Counted from the first letter of the stretch, positions 43,920 through 57,215 are shown. The stretch: DNA of 64,000 nt from Lasiodiplodia sp. COLG20 (GCA_009801085.1 VNWV01000036.1:1-64000); one strand, 5' to 3'. The notes: generated from the letters alone by a model not told the origin. Made by a program: numbers and translations.

Positions 43920-45835
43920 ATGCCTGAGTATCTCCCGCTCCCGTTAGAAGGCCTTGAACAGGGGCCGAAAAAGACCAAAATAATGCAGGGGTGGCCGGAT
44001 GGACCTAAGCGCTTGCAGCCCTCGTACAGGAACTTCTTTTGGGACAACTTTGGCAACTTTCTGGCCATCCTCTTCTCTCTGTTTGTTATGGTATATGCTG
44101 GCCTAGTAAGGCATTTTGATTCTGCCAGGCTTGAAGACTTGCCGTATGATTTTCTCAGAGAGGTCGCAAATCTCGTACGTCTCCGCCTGCCTTGTTTGCA
44201 ACACACATTGATTTCAAGCTACAGGGTCCGTCCGTGTTTCCCATAGTATTTGCTGCTGTGGTCGCAAAGAACCTGCGCACTATCTCGCTTTGGCAGCTGG
44301 AGAAAGGGCAGGGAATCGGTGTTTTGGATCAACTCCTTGGCAGTACCTCCGTCCTCAGCACAATCATCACGCAGTTCCAACTGAGGGCGTACGGGCCGGT
44401 AGGGATCAGTTTGATATTCCTCTGGATAATCTCACCGCTCGGCGGTCAAGCAACGCTCCGGATCCTGGACCTGAAGCACCAAGTCGACAACACCTCGATA
44501 TCCATCAACTACCCGACGATGAACTACACCACCGCCTTCGACCCCGGGTACGCGTCCGACAGCTACGCCCTCTCTTCCAAGACCACCTTCTTCACCGCCG
44601 CGATCATGAGCCCCGCCTCGGTGAAAAACTCCAGCGTCGACCTATGGGGCAACGTCAAGATCCCCTCTTTCGAAGCCCTACTCACCAGCACCGCCGACCC
44701 AACCTCCTGGATCACCGTCCCGCCCAACGCCTCCTATTCCTCGCTCGTCGGCATCCCGCTCGGCAACGTCCCGCCGCTGTCCGGCGCGAGCATGTACGTC
44801 GAGCTCAACACGTCGTACTGGACCGTCGCATGCCAGAACCTCAGCACGCAGCCGCGCTTCACGGCGCTGCGCGACAACGACGCGTGGTTCGGGCCGCCGA
44901 TCGACGAGTTTCCAGGGGCGACGAGCGTAGTCGCGACGGGCAAGCAGGCCGGGACGCGGCAGCGGCTGCTGTACGAGAGCCGGACGGGCAACTGCAGCGA
45001 GGGCGAGGCGGGCTGCGTGCTGCACGCCGAGTGCACGTACGCGCCGACGTTCCTGGCCGTCGGGGTCAACTGCACCGAGGAGACGGTCTCGGTGCTGCGT
45101 ATACGGAACGCTAGCGACGCGTTGTCGGCGGCGCAGCGCGACGCGCGCGCCAACCTCGTCGGCCAGAACCTCTGGCTCTTCGCCAAGTTCTTCACGACGG
45201 CCTTCAACTCGCCCAACCCGCTCAGCAGCCTGCAGTACTACTTGCAGGATCCAGACAGGCCGTGGAGCGCCGACAACGGGACGACGGCGCTCAGAACGGC
45301 CGAGGACGTGCCGCCCGCCGTCTTCGCGTTCCGCCTCGAGCAGCTGATGAACAGCCTGTGGGCGTCGCTGATCATGGACTATCTGCTGCCCGTCGGGCGC
45401 GTCGCCGACCTGGCCGCCCACACGGATCAGGTCGGCAACCGCACCGCTGACATCGCCGTCAGCCGCGACGCGACGGTGCAGGCGGGCTACCAGGCGCTGC
45501 GCTGCGACCTCGGCTGGCTGGTCGTCGTGTTCGTGGCGGCGCTCGTCGTCTTCGCCGTCAGTGCGGCGGGCATCGTGCTGGGCTTCGTGACGACGGTGCC
45601 GGAGCTGCGGATGAACGCGTCGACGATGGTGCGGCTGAGTCCGTATGCGGGCGAGGTGTTGGCGACGGGCGGGACGACGCTGGGGGATGGCGAGAGGGGC
45701 AGGTTGCTGAAGGGAGTGAGGGTGAGGTTAGGGGATGTGCAGCCGGATGAGCAGGTGGGGAGGATCTCGGTGGCTGCGGTAGGTGAAGGATTGCCAAGGA
45801 CGGGAAGAGTGAGGGCTGGGCGGCTGTACGAATAA
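43920..45835 (+). CDS. Polytopic membrane protein, fungal family of unknown function
   Basis: Two exons (43920-44174, 44225-45835) with a 50-bp GTACGT...CTACAG intron give 621 residues. Start is the first ATG in frame (MPEYLPLPLEG); upstream codons to 43806 have no ATG. Hydrophobic helices lie at about residues 50-68 (FLAILFSLFVMVYAGL), 86-102, 143-162 (VGISLIFLWIISPLGG) and 520-550 (LVVVFVAALVVFAVSAAGIV). A large loop of about 350 residues with many NxS/T sites and Cys pairs should be outside the cell or in the lumen. Such proteins are common and lineage-expanded in Pezizomycotina; no activity is known to me. Exon 2 is much more GC-rich than its neighbours, which creates long false open frames on both strands. 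Confidence 0.75.
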
Positions 45836-48326
45836 TGGAGCCGCGATGGAAGTAGATCTAAACTTTCCCATTCAACTCTGACTCGCTTCCAGAAACCGGT
45901 CGTTGGAATCATCTCCTTGAAGCACTATTCGTGATGCTTGACAATATCGCGAGCCTTGGCGTTTTACGCTCAATGGTCCCTTCTCCAGTAGTTCCATCTT
46001 CTCTTTTGACTTTCCCTCTATGGTAGGGCTCGCTCAATCCCGTGCTCACAGCAACCCCGCCATTACCACCGTCTATTCTGCACTGCTTGGTCCGCATCTG
46101 AAACCTCGGCTAAACGACGACCTGGCTTTCACCGTTAGGGTAGTCGTTGTGGGAACCCTGCCATACAGAACCGACGTCCGTGTTAGGAGTGAGGCGAAAG
46201 TTTCGGGTATCATCTTAAGTGAATCTGCAACGACAATGGGTCTGTACGCAGCCCCTGAGATGTGTAGTTGATGGATATCCCTTGGGCCGGACGGTCCCGT
46301 GAGCGTTCAGAAAAATCTGTGTTGAAGCGCCAAGAAGCCTCTGCCACAGCACTAGATACTAGAGGACCCGGCCCAATTATCATCCGGCGAGTCTGCAAGT
46401 GCCGGCCCATCAGCCCATCCAAATGTGATAGATCAGCCGGTTATCGATCTGTGGTCCTTCGCTACCGGTGAGTCGCCTGAATGAATCGTTAATGCGTCCA
46501 ACAAGCGCAAAGACATTTTTTGCACGGCTTGGCGAGCTCGTTGCGTAATCGAACGCGACTCTTCTCTCGTCAGGACGTCCAACCGCTCCGGTTTTTTCGG
46601 CACTTGACGGAGGCGACCGATCCACTCGAAAGACCGTTTAGCGGGGCAACAACGGTTGGTGCGGACGGAAGAATTCTGACCGGTGCTACTTCGAGTAGTC
46701 TCTCAACCGCTCAAACACGTGCTACCAGGGGGATGCATGTTCATCGTTTTACCCGCGAGACTTGGGGTCAGAGAGAGAGAGAGAGACAAAGCAGAGAAAT
46801 GGGAATCTCCAAATGGTGATTTCCTTTACGAGAGACGAGGCACTCGATTTCGAAAAAGCGGATTACGACAGATTGTGATAGATTGTCGTACGTAGGGGAA
46901 AAGGTCGGAGATCATCGCCTGCTCCGCGCGTGTCTCGATCCGAACCAGATCGGACAAGATTGGCCCGGGAGCAAGATAACGCAAGGCTAGGTCCCGGATG
47001 GCAGGCGAGAAGTAAGTGAAGTGTTGTGTGGTGCTCGTATCAGGGGACGGAGCCGCGGCAAGTAGAAATCCAAGGCATCACCGGAAAGACCGGTTTTTGT
47101 GACAGCAAAGCACGCCGCGCTTAACTCGCTTGCAATAGCCAGAATGGGCGTGATCCGCAGATCGCCAGATGAGGCGCCGAGCGTTTGCACTTACGGACTG
47201 CTCCTGAGATACGGATGATCAGTATAGGTAGAGGCCGTCTTTTCAAGTCGGCACCATTGACAGTCGGAATCCTTCCAATACGGCAGGTGAACGTTCGGGG
47301 GAACGATCAGCCGTGGTAGGAGCAGTAGGGCGGCGGATAAAGTTTACGCACGAACTGGCTGAGGTGGAAATCATACTGCTAATAAGGGACAAGGAGTAGC
47401 GCGGATTGCTTACGCATCGGCAACGCCTGGCGCGGCGATCACAGCTGTCGGGGGCTTGATCGGCAGCAGAGCTAGCGAAAAGTAAAAAAGCAGTCTGCGA
47501 CGCAAGGCGATGCCGGCGGGGTTCCTGGCAGCGAGAGGTGAGCGAGCAGATCCAAATTTGCAGGCGGCGGACGAAAACAAGGACGGAGTGATTGGACGGC
47601 AGCGGTCGTCAGCGGGTGCTGTTAGTGTCCGGCGGAAAGGGTCTTAGGCGAGATTGTGGATGTTGGCTCATGTGAAAAAGAACGGGCGCCAGGACCCTAT
47701 TGTATTATTCACGGCGAGGTAGCGCGCTTTCGCGACAGATCAACAGGGCGGAGCAGGGTCCGTCTCCGCGACAGCAGGGCGAGCAGGCTGCCAACAGGCG
47801 TCGGGAGGATCGGGCCGGCAAGGATGCAGAGTCCAGACCCTGCAGGACCGCGTGGAGCCGGCCGCCTGATGAGACGGAAGGGAGTTGGCGATCGCAGAGG
47901 GAGAGTTGGGGAGCAGCAGCAGACAGCAACGGGCGGGCCGGCGGCACAACGGTGTTGGCGGGTGCGGGCCACGGTGGCGGGCGCGTGCTGGTACGCGTAT
48001 ATGTAGCGGCGTGGTGTGCGAAAGAGGCCGCCAATGGCGTCTCGGGCCGGCTCTCAGCGACACAACATCTCCCCGCCAGCTGCCGGCGACTCAGACCATC
48101 TCCAGTCTTCAGCCCATCAGCGATTTGCGCAGCGTCCTGACTCGCCCTCGCCCTGTCGCTATATTTATGCTGTCCTTGGCTCCCCGCTACCGCGCCCGCA
48201 ACGCGTGACGTGCCATGCTGCCTGACTCTCCGTCGCTCCCCTCCCCGTCCTGTATATTTGCCTCCACGTGCCCGCGTCTCACCCTCCGCCGCCCTTGCAT
48301 GCCTGCCGTCCGCCTCCGCCGCATCC
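45836..48326. other. 2.5-kb intergenic region with GA microsatellite
   Basis: No supported gene. A (GA)8 tract lies at 46771-46786. The right end carries the promoter and leader of the zinc-cluster gene. Open frames at 47656-48225 are GC-rich and Arg/Ala-biased on both strands, without domains or splice partners. Confidence 0.5.
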
Positions 48327-50260
48327 ATGGTCGGCGTTCCGGGCCGCAGCAGGTCAGTCAACGCCTCTTCCGCACGACAGCCCGTGGTGCTAACCCCGAG
48401 CCAGCGGCTGCCATACCTGCCGCGCCCGGCACATCAAATGCGGTGCGTGCAGCCACAGTCCCCAGCTCTGACCGCCCGAGCTGACACCCTCAGATGAGCG
48501 GAAGCCCACCTGCCGCCGCTGCGAGAAGTCGGGCTACACCTGCCAGGGCTACGAGAAGCCCATCCACTTCCTGATCCACACCGCCGCCGGCCAATCATCC
48601 TCGTCCTCTTCGTCCGCCGCGGCCACGCCATCGCCTTCCCCGGCCCCGCTCGTTACCCGCTCGAAAGCGCTGGCTAAATCCCAGGCCCAGCCTCAGCCCC
48701 AGCCCCAGCAAAAGCGCCGTGATGTCTTGGACCAGCGCGTCGCCGCAAGGCGGAAGCAGCAGTTCGCCTTCTACTTTCCCGCCGTCCCGGAGGAGCTGGG
48801 CTTGGGTGGATTCGTCGACGACATGGCCTTCTCCTTCACCTTCTCCAACCTTGTTTACAGCAGCTTCGGCCGACCCTGGCTGCAACTGGCCGCTAAAGGT
48901 GCCATCGATGACATGTCGCAAGCCGCATGCAAGGCTCTTGCCCTAGGCTTCTTTGGTAATTCGCAACGGCAGAAGAAGATCCAAGACAGAGGGGCCAGCG
49001 AGTATGGTGTTTCACTGCGCCTCCTGATCGAAGAGCTGTCCAAAGTCGATCAAGACAATGCAGGCAAATACATTATTCCGGTCATGGTTATGCTGATGTA
49101 CAATGTGTGTGCCACTTCGTGTACCTTGCTTGGCTATTCACTGATTCGCCCTCTCAGTTTTCCGTGGCCAAAAATTCCGATATGAGCCATCACGATGGCC
49201 TCAAGCAGTTGGTCCTGCTTTGCGGCCCCGAAAAGTTCCAGCGCCAGCCGTGGCTAAGTGCATTCGAGGCTACAAGAGATTTATTGGTAGCTCGTCCGCA
49301 CTCAGACGCCCCGAGATTCCGCTAACGGCTGTAGATATCGAAAGCTCTCCTTGAACGCAAGCGCCTATTTTTCGAAGAGACAAAGTGGAGGACTATCCCC
49401 TGGGCGCTCGACCCGTCAGCGAAAAGCCCGAGTAACCAGCTCCTTGACATCCTTTCCGAAGTTCCAGGATTCCTCGAAGACGAAATGACTTTAAAAACAA
49501 CCAACGATACCCCACTACGCATCGGCCTATTAACTCGCGTCGAAAGATGTTTACAAGATCTTTATCACTGGCGTTGGCAATGGGAATCGAAAAACCCAAA
49601 TGCAGTTGTTGAAGTTCCGGCCAAACCACCGGGCGATCTTAAGCACTCCGATATTCCTCCTGGCCTGGAGACATCACTATATTATCAGAGATGGCTTCAG
49701 TCCATGGAGATATGTCTCTACAACGCCGTATTATTATGGATATTGCGCTTTCTCGGGGAATTGCGTCCTGCTGCTTTCCCCTACCCCTCTCCCTCGCCGT
49801 CTTCTCAACATTCTTCTCCTGCTCCATCGCCGCAATCGCCTGACAGCCAGCAATCGTCTTCAGACGAATACAGCTATCTCCAAGATCACATTCTCGCCAA
49901 TATGCCGCGAACACCACTCCTTCTGCCAGGTCAAGCACGCACCTTGCGCCAGCCAGCCATGGAAATCGCCCGGTCATTCGAATATTTACTGGAGACGTTT
50001 GCAAAATCAACCGACACGGCACTTTCTTGGCTCATGCCTATTAGTTTGGCCTACTACGTTCTCCAGGAAGACCCGGATCACGCCCGTTGGGTCCGGAAAA
50101 AGATGGAGGGGTTTGAAGGTAAGGATAAGCCTCCTTTTTCCTGTTTTATTTTGAAGATGAAATACCGAGACGACGAATGTGGGGAGAATCAGTCCAGGCG
50201 GAGTTCATGGCATACATCAAAAGTAGGGTCTATCGAGCTCGATGGCCCATCTATTCGTGA
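48327..50260 (+). CDS. Zn2Cys6 transcription factor, six exons
   Basis: Exons 48327-48352, 48405-48442, 48494-49104, 49158-49286, 49335-50118 and 50157-50260 encode 563 residues; every junction keeps phase. The first two introns (52 and 51 bp, with CTAAC and CTGAC branch sites) cut the zinc cluster. Splicing restores MVGVPGRSSGCHTCRARHIK, then CDERKPTC, RRCEKSGYTC: C-x2-C-x6-C-x6-C-x2-C-x6-C at residues 11-36. This is the MVGVPGRS...GYE(K/R)P type of small-cluster regulator, which lacks the large middle-homology domain and carries a loosely conserved C-terminal regulatory half. The last intron is only 38 bp and is the weakest call; without it the protein would end differently after residue 530. 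It should act in the nucleus; targets are unknown. Confidence 0.85.
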
Positions 50261-51488
50261 GCGGTCTCTTGCCACGCACGGTCTGGTATGTCTGGTTTTT
50301 CTCGTTTGAACAAGAGCTTACCAATTGTTTGCGTCAATCCTTAGATATCTGGGCGGTGCTCCAGAACACCAACCCCGATGGCGTCTACTGGTGCGAGCAA
50401 GCATTCCGCCCTTCCGATTATGGTCATCAACTAAGCCACTGAAAGGGTCGAAAAACGTGCGGATCGATACGATGCCTTCCCATCCCAATTTGGTACATCG
50501 TTTCTGCAAGAGTTTCGAGAACCTGGTTGGCGGCTCCCTGTACGGCCACGGGGCACGACACCAGAAGACGATTTCGGATGGACTGCCTGACGCCCACCGG
50601 CGGCATTGGAAAGAAAATGGAACCCGCTCATGCTTTTCGGATCATATCAGATACCTGCATACCACAACATACCCATTTAGCGTTGCACTACGCGTCACGA
50701 CTGCCACGTACAAGATCATTGGGGAATGGATGGAGTCATATTTTCACCGTCATGTCGCATCTCAGGAGCTTTTTGTTTTTCTATCACCACTCTGTCGTAG
50801 CTAATCATGACTTCTCCTCAAGGGACGAAGGACTTCAAACTCCACCAGAATCTCTGGGCTCTATACACCGAAAAGCACACAGTTCAATGTGTTGCCGCTG
50901 CGAAGGCCCCAAAACGATGATGCACATTCTTCTACTCTGCAGCTTGATATCGCTTTATACCACAAACGCGAATCCAATTTTCCTGCTCGGCGGGTCAAGG
51001 TGACTATAGATCATTCCTTTCACTCTTACAAGGAGCCATCCAAGCATGGAGCATGTCTCTGCCAAATACACAACAACGGCGTCTCGATCTAACTTGAATG
51101 TCACTACACAGATCTCGCCATTTACTCTCATCTCGCTGAACGAAACATCACGACGCCAAGGAAACGCGCCCATTCAGTAAAATCAATTGCATAATGGTCA
51201 TTAAATTTCTAGTCGTTCTACGCCTCGACATTAATTAAGACAACACCCCAGACATGTTACTGGCCCATCAAGGATCGTACCCGTTTATATCCCTGCCACC
51301 AACACTGCGCCATCCCCACTCGCTTAAGAAACGCGCGCATCTCGACCAATCTTCTGTCGCCCAGCCTCAGCATCGCTGTGCCACACTCCTTCGCCGCATC
51401 GCTTCGGCAGTTTGCCCCTGCCACTCATACCCACTTCCAACAACCGGCTAAAACCCGCTCCCACCGCGCTCTTTTTTTGCCTCGCCAC
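50261..51488. other. 1.2-kb intergenic region
   Basis: No supported gene. The stretch 50325-51000 has open frames in all three plus frames with protein-like patches (for example FGTSFLQEFREPGW) that break repeatedly, so an old pseudogene is possible. Confidence 0.4.
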
Positions 51489-52136
51489 TCATGCCGAGAC
51501 AACGCAAGGCAGCTCCATGGCACCCGGCGCGCTGCCGTCATCCTCGGCGCAGTACGCCACGAACTCGACTTCGGCGCAGCCCGACAGGATGCGCTGGCCG
51601 GCGTCACGGTAACCGACAACGACGGCGCCGTCATCAGCGGGGACATTGGCGTTGAGCGTGTCGGCGGGGCAGGCCATCCAGCCGCTCGTGTCGCGGCCGA
51701 ACTCGAGCAGCGGGTTGCCGTTGCCGTTCTCGGGGATGACGGTGACGCCCTCGGTGCCGCCGGCGCCGCACTGCACGCCGATCGCGCGCGCGGCCGGGAC
51801 CGTCGCGGTGCCGCCCGGTTGGATGTTCAGCGTGATCTTCTGCGCCCACCCGTTGCCGCTTTGGATCGTGTACACCGTGCCGTCCTCGGACCGCCACAGT
51901 GCGCCGTAGCCCGAGGGAGAGAGGCCGAGCGCGTTGTTGCACATGTCGCCGCCGGCGAGCTCGAAGGGGTTGAGCTCGTAGGAGTTAACGGAGGGGGAGA
52001 GGTCGAAGGAGCCGAGGACGTTGGCGACGAGCTTGACGGACTTGGAGGTGGAGAGGGTGGGGTTGGTGGAGGTGGTTGGGGCCGCGAGGGCGAGGGCGGG
52101 GAGGAGGACGGCGGAGGTGAGGGCGAGGTTGAACAT
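51489..52136 (-). CDS. Small secreted protein, DUF7907-like
   Basis: 215 residues from ATG 52136. The start MFNLALTSAVLLPALALAAP is a clear signal peptide with cleavage expected near APT. I chose this ATG over one 14 codons upstream because the signal peptide begins here. The mature part has about five Cys (including CNNAL, VQCGAGG, MACPAD, SGCAEVEF, VAYC) and a GxY/ALW pattern resembling the fungal secreted DUF7907 group. Single exon, GC-rich. Likely extracellular; an effector-like or wall-associated role is possible but not shown. Confidence 0.75.
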   Translation of the reverse strand: MFNLALTSAVLLPALALAAPTTSTNPTLSTSKSVKLVANVLGSFDLSPSVNSYELNPFELAGGDMCNNALGLSPSGYGALWRSEDGTVYTIQSGNGWAQKITLNIQPGGTATVPAARAIGVQCGAGGTEGVTVIPENGNGNPLLEFGRDTSGWMACPADTLNANVPADDGAVVVGYRDAGQRILSGCAEVEFVAYCAEDDGSAPGAMELPCVVSA

Positions 52137-54469
52137 TTTGAGGGTTGTTTGGGGTCTTGTTATTTTGAGATGGAGCACCGTTGTTGTGGTGGTTGTCTTG
52201 TTGGTTGTTTTTCCCTTTGGTTTGGTGGCCTTGTTGGACGTCTTCTGCTCTCCTTTTTAAAGTTGGATGAACGCGCTGGAATAGGCGGGTTCAGGAAACG
52301 ATGAATGGATAGGTGGAGTGACGATGAGTGATGATGATGGCACAAACGAGCAATGATTGTCGCACGAGCTTATATAGGGCCACGCAGGAACGTAGGATCG
52401 CCAATCGTAGATGGCGCATGCACCGACGGCACTGCCTTCTTCCCACGGCCGGGAGAGGCGCTGCTACGTAGGAGCGACAGCTACAGCCGCCAGAGCGCAA
52501 CCGTCAGTGTTACGAGAGGGATTTGGGTCCGGTGTGTCGTGAGCGGGTGCGTCCTAGCCTGATGAAGGGCTGGAAGGATCAGAAACCGGGGCCAGTAAGC
52601 GAGCCTGTATTTTTGGGCAGCGGGGATGATGGCTGGCTGGGTCTCGTGCGAAGAATGCATTCCCTGTGAACCCGAGTGTTGGTGGCCGGCCTTAGCTGTC
52701 GTGGCTTGTAAGACCGAAGTACCGTACGGTACCTTTTTTGCCAGGAAACACGGCAGAGTAGGATCAGGTACGGGTGCCATGCTCACAAGAAGTGTGGCTG
52801 TGGTTTGGGTGATCGGCGCAAACATTTCTATCCGTGGAAAGAATGCACTATGGATGGATGCGACCCTGCGAAGGAACCTTTTATGGTTTAGCGCTGACGT
52901 CGTTTCTCCTGCAATACTGCTGCTACTGTCTAGTGCAACGGATGATGTGCATCGCCGAGGGACCAGTCCACCTTTCTGGGTAAATTGAACGGCGGGCACG
53001 AGGGTTTCTCTTATTTGTTTGCCTCTCGGGTGTTGTTTGTGAATTGTTGAGCAGACCGAGTTTGTTTTCCGTCCTTTTGATTCTCCGTTCCCCTCTTGCT
53101 ATGTCCTTCATTTTCTTGGTTTTCGTCAAATGTCTCGGCCTTCTGTCGGTTGACGTAGTGACGCTATGGGCGTTCTTGATGTTAGGCGGTGAAGGCTAAA
53201 TTGGAAGGCGGGAATGGAGTGTGCTATTTTTGGATTCGCCGTGTGCACAGCTTGTTCGGACCGCGGGCGTTACACGGAGTTAATAGACTAGCGGTAAGCG
53301 GTCTCATGAGCGTCGAGGTCGACATCGTATGGGTTCTACTCAGCTCAAGAGGATGGGACGCTATTGCGGATGATACGGAAGAAGTAATTTTAATATCGAA
53401 TTGTTGCAGAAAAGCATGGTAGAGATCCTTGAGGGAAAGCCGCTGACGGCGGGTGAGATGGAAGGAGTGGGTTAGAGTAAATGGCGCATTTGTACTGAGC
53501 TGAATGGAAGAAAGATGCAGAGCTTCTGACAACGACTACGGTCTCGACTCCTGTGACTCGAGTTGGTGAGGGATAGCCGGCGTGACAGCGGACGGACGGG
53601 AATTTGAACTCCCCGAGCTCCCCCGCTTGGCTTAACACCCTACTTATGTGGACAACTCAACCCCAAGTCTGTATGTTCTTGTGTGATTTCAATGTTTGCT
53701 TCAGCCACGTAGGAAGTGTAGCGTTGTTCACGGGAAATAGAAGTGCAAACTTTTACAGCTCATCAGGGTGTCTCCTGGAAGTTCACTCGGCTGTGGAAGA
53801 AACTACCACAGCTCAGCTGGTTCCCGGGTGTAGTCAAGGCAATTGAAGGTTGGACATCTTCCATGCGTTTTCCAGAGTGAACACATACTGGAACGATGCG
53901 TGGTGCCAATTGTTCTATACATTCCTGCTTACATTCCTCGGCATGGGGATTTTCCACATCGTTGCTGAATACACGAGTGAAGTGTTATGAAAGAAATTTG
54001 ATCTCACAACTGCTTGAGATGACCATCGCTGACTCGAGCAACCAATGACCATTCGTCTCAGACGGCAGATCATGATTCGGTCATGCAAGTGAACCACGGG
54101 AAGTAGGCCATATCCCGTACCCCGCATTTTCGCAAAACCCCGCCCGGCTCTTCGGCTTCCCATTTTCGCATGCATTGGAGATCCAAGGCTTGGTTTCACG
54201 TCAAGACAGCCGTGACACATCACTCAGGTGTGATAACGTGGCCGATGGATCCTTGCTGATACTACTATCCACTGGGCAACGTCAAGTCACCGCCAGACGC
54301 TGACACAATGGACAGCGGCCATCAATCCGGACTGTTGCCACTTCTGGTAATGCCGAGCATGCTTGATCTTTGGCTTCAACGTATAAACCACCTTTTCTGC
54401 TTAAGACGGGCGTGCTTCACTTGCCGCTCATTCTTTCCCCTTCTACCTACGAGATAGAGTATTTTCGCA
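52137..54469. other. 2.3-kb intergenic region
   Basis: Divergent spacer between the secreted-protein gene and the transporter. No gene, RNA or repeat with support. CT-rich stretches near 54420-54460 lead into the transporter start. Confidence 0.5.
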
Positions 54470-56633
54470 ATGAAGATATTCGAGCTGCGGGGGCGACCCC
54501 TCATTGTCATGATCTTGATGGTATCGGGTTTTGACTTCCTACTATTCGGTGTATGTCTATAGCCCTGCATCAGATGGACTTCCTTTAGCTGACCCAAGTT
54601 CCAGTATGATCAAGGCATGCTTTGCTTTGTCCACATGTCAAGCAATGAGGTGTTCGCTGATATTCTACAGGCCTTTTCGGAGGTATTCTTGCCGGTCAGA
54701 GATTTCAAGATATGCTCGGCAACCGTGAGTACTTAAGCCGTGCACAGGTTTCCCCGCTTGTGCTGACGTATGTTCCACAGCAAGCTCTACCATGACTGGT
54801 CTCGTCACAGCGATCTACGATATTGGTTGCGCCATTGGAGCCCTAACTGCTTTCGTTTTCGGCGAGCAGATGGGCCGTAAACGTTCTATAGTCATTGCAA
54901 ATATCATCGGTAGCTTCTTTCCCATTTCAAAAGAGCATCTAAAAGTCATTCGCTGACATGGTGCAGTTATCCTTGGTACCGTTATTCAAACCACGTCCTA
55001 CGGCTATGCGCAGATGTATGTATAATGCAAGGGACCTTATGATCTGTTCGTGATTAACGAGGCAACACAGGTTTGTCTCGCGTATCATCGTGGGTATCGG
55101 TGTAGGCCTCAGCACAGTCGCCGTCCCAATCTTGCAGTCTGAGACTCTTCCTGCACACAACAGAGGCGCTCTTCTTGTGGTACAATCCGCTCTCATCATT
55201 ATCGGTGTTGCTCTTGCATCCTGGATCTGCTTTGCAACTCTCTTCGCCGAGAGCTCTATGCAATGGCGCTTTCCCGTACGTTCGCCCGCCACTTTCAGCT
55301 CTCGTCCATTTCTGACACTCATCATGCAGATCGCCTGTCAGATTATATTTTCTCTGATTGTCCTCATGCTATGCCCTTGGATCGTAGAAACCCCGAGATG
55401 GCTGGCAAAGCGCGGAAAGGTCGAGAAAGCACGCCATATCCTCGCACGCGTACTCAACAGACCTGACGATGACCCGGAAGTCAGCGGTCAGCTGAATGAA
55501 ATCTTGGATTCTATCGCTATCGAGGAAGAAGATGGTGAGCCATCTTGGAGTGAAGTGTTCACCAACAGTACGAAGTCTCGAAACCTACAACGCGTATGCC
55601 TCGGCATGGGTCCATACATGATGAATCAGTGGTCTGGTGTGAATGCTCTGTGCTAGTAAGCGGGTTGCCAAATTCCCATTCGATAACCGCTCAATCCTGA
55701 CAATCCAAACCAGCTACCTCGCATACATCTTTCAAGAATATCTCGATTATACTCAGGATCTTTCCTTGATCCTCGCCAGTGTTGCCTTCACCCAGTACGC
55801 CATTTTCTCATGGCCCCCATACTTTTACATTGATCGGATAGGCCGTCGTTGGAGTATCATGCTCTCTTCGGCGGGCTGTGCCATGTGCATGGCCGTCATA
55901 GCCGGATGTCTTATTGTGCGGACGCACGCCAACGCCGCTGCAGCCGTGGCTTTCATGTTTGTACGTGCACCCAAATTCCCCCCTACCTGAGACCTATCCT
56001 CTAATACCTTTTGCCAGCTCTACCTTGACTTCTTTACCTCGGGCATCCTGCCCGTGTCATGGTCCTATTCGGCCGAGATACAACCTCTCCGCGTCCGCAA
56101 CAAAGCTACCGCCGTCGGTGTCTTCTCACATTGGACATCGAATTTGTAAGCAAACATGACACCTACTCCCACGCAATTTCCATGGCTGTAATACTAAACA
56201 CATGCACCAGTGTCGTCGTTATGGTCACTCCTATTGGCCTCGACAGTATCGGCGGCAACTACTTCTGGATCTGGGCCGTCATCTGCGCCCTCTTTATCCC
56301 GCTGATCTACTTTGTAAGCACAATCTCTTTTTGCCCTTTCACAGTGCTAGTCTGCTTGTCGATCCCGCATAGCACTAGTCATTTTTAGCTGATGCTGATG
56401 TTTTTTTTCTCTTCCGTTGGCAGGTCGGCGTCGAAACATCCGGCCGTTCCCTTGAGCAGGTGGATCAAATGTTCTTCGACGAGCCGCGGTTGTGCATGGG
56501 CTTGAATCCGAACCATCGCCGCGTCATTCGCGCTACGGCTGCGGATGAGGAAGAGAGGTATTCAAAGTTCGTGCGCCTGCATGAGGTTAAGGAGAATGCC
56601 GTAGAGCTGGTGGAGGACGGAGGTGCGAAGTGA
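54470..56633 (+). CDS. MFS sugar transporter, eleven exons
   Basis: Exons 54470-54550, 54605-54614, 54671-54724, 54781-54909, 54967-55015, 55071-55275, 55330-55655, 55714-55960, 56018-56145, 56211-56313 and 56424-56633 encode 513 residues in phase throughout. Sugar-porter signatures are present: FGYDQGLFGG (helix 1), GEQMGRKRS (loop 2-3), ETPRWLAKRGK (the PESPR position), NQWSGVNALCYY (helix 7) and DRIGRRWS. Twelve membrane helices are expected; it should import hexoses or disaccharides across the plasma membrane. Exon 2 is only 10 nt, and intron 2 (54615-54670) begins with GC instead of GT, both needed to give YDQGLFGG. Introns are 54-65 bp except the last (110 bp). The substrate cannot be read from the sequence. 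Confidence 0.92.
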
Positions 56634-57215
56634 GAGGCGGGGACTTCGAAGAAGAACTCGCTTTGATATAGGGTGGAGGGCTTGAAGGTAAGTTCTTTGG
56701 ATGTCTCCATCTGTCAAACTTGTGAAACCCTTGTGCGGCAATCCTTTCTCTTGAATATTCCCTTTTTTTTTTTTTTTACTGAACTGTTTTGGAAGCGTTC
56801 GGGGAAGATGTTCGTCAATTTCTGTAGCAAATTTTCTTCGTCTTTGTAGCTGGAGATACTGCATCAGAGAAGATTTCAATTCTGTGAACATGCGCAATGA
56901 TATGACATTTATCGCTTTTTTACTGACACCGTGCATCAATGCAAAGAACCGATGCTCAAGAAACAGTCATCCTCATTATTTTCCACTTCACAGAAAGCAC
57001 CAGGGCTGGGGCAACATGAATGACTGGGCTCGCTGACAAAATGCTCACTTACAATGATTTCTATTTGAACTCACAACATTGGAGGTCACGATATAGCCTT
57101 CGCCCAAGAACACTAGCCTGTATTGATGTGATAGAAAACGGTCAACATGAACGGAGACTGAACAATTTTGTTATAAAGAAGAATGGTGAAAGTATACTTC
57201 ATCAAGTAACTCAAA
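56634..57215. other. Intergenic, transporter 3' side to tRNA
   Basis: Contains a T-run at about 56762-56777 and otherwise no feature. It includes the upstream flank of tRNA-Ser. Confidence 0.55.

Noticed and set aside
44290..45450. Long extra open frames inside the membrane-protein gene (274 codons plus, 247 codons minus)
   Set aside because: High GC removes stop codons from all frames; the splice-consistent frame with membrane helices is the real one.
47705..48225. Open frames just before the six-exon zinc-cluster gene
   Set aside because: GC-driven frames on both strands with no cluster, domain or splice link.
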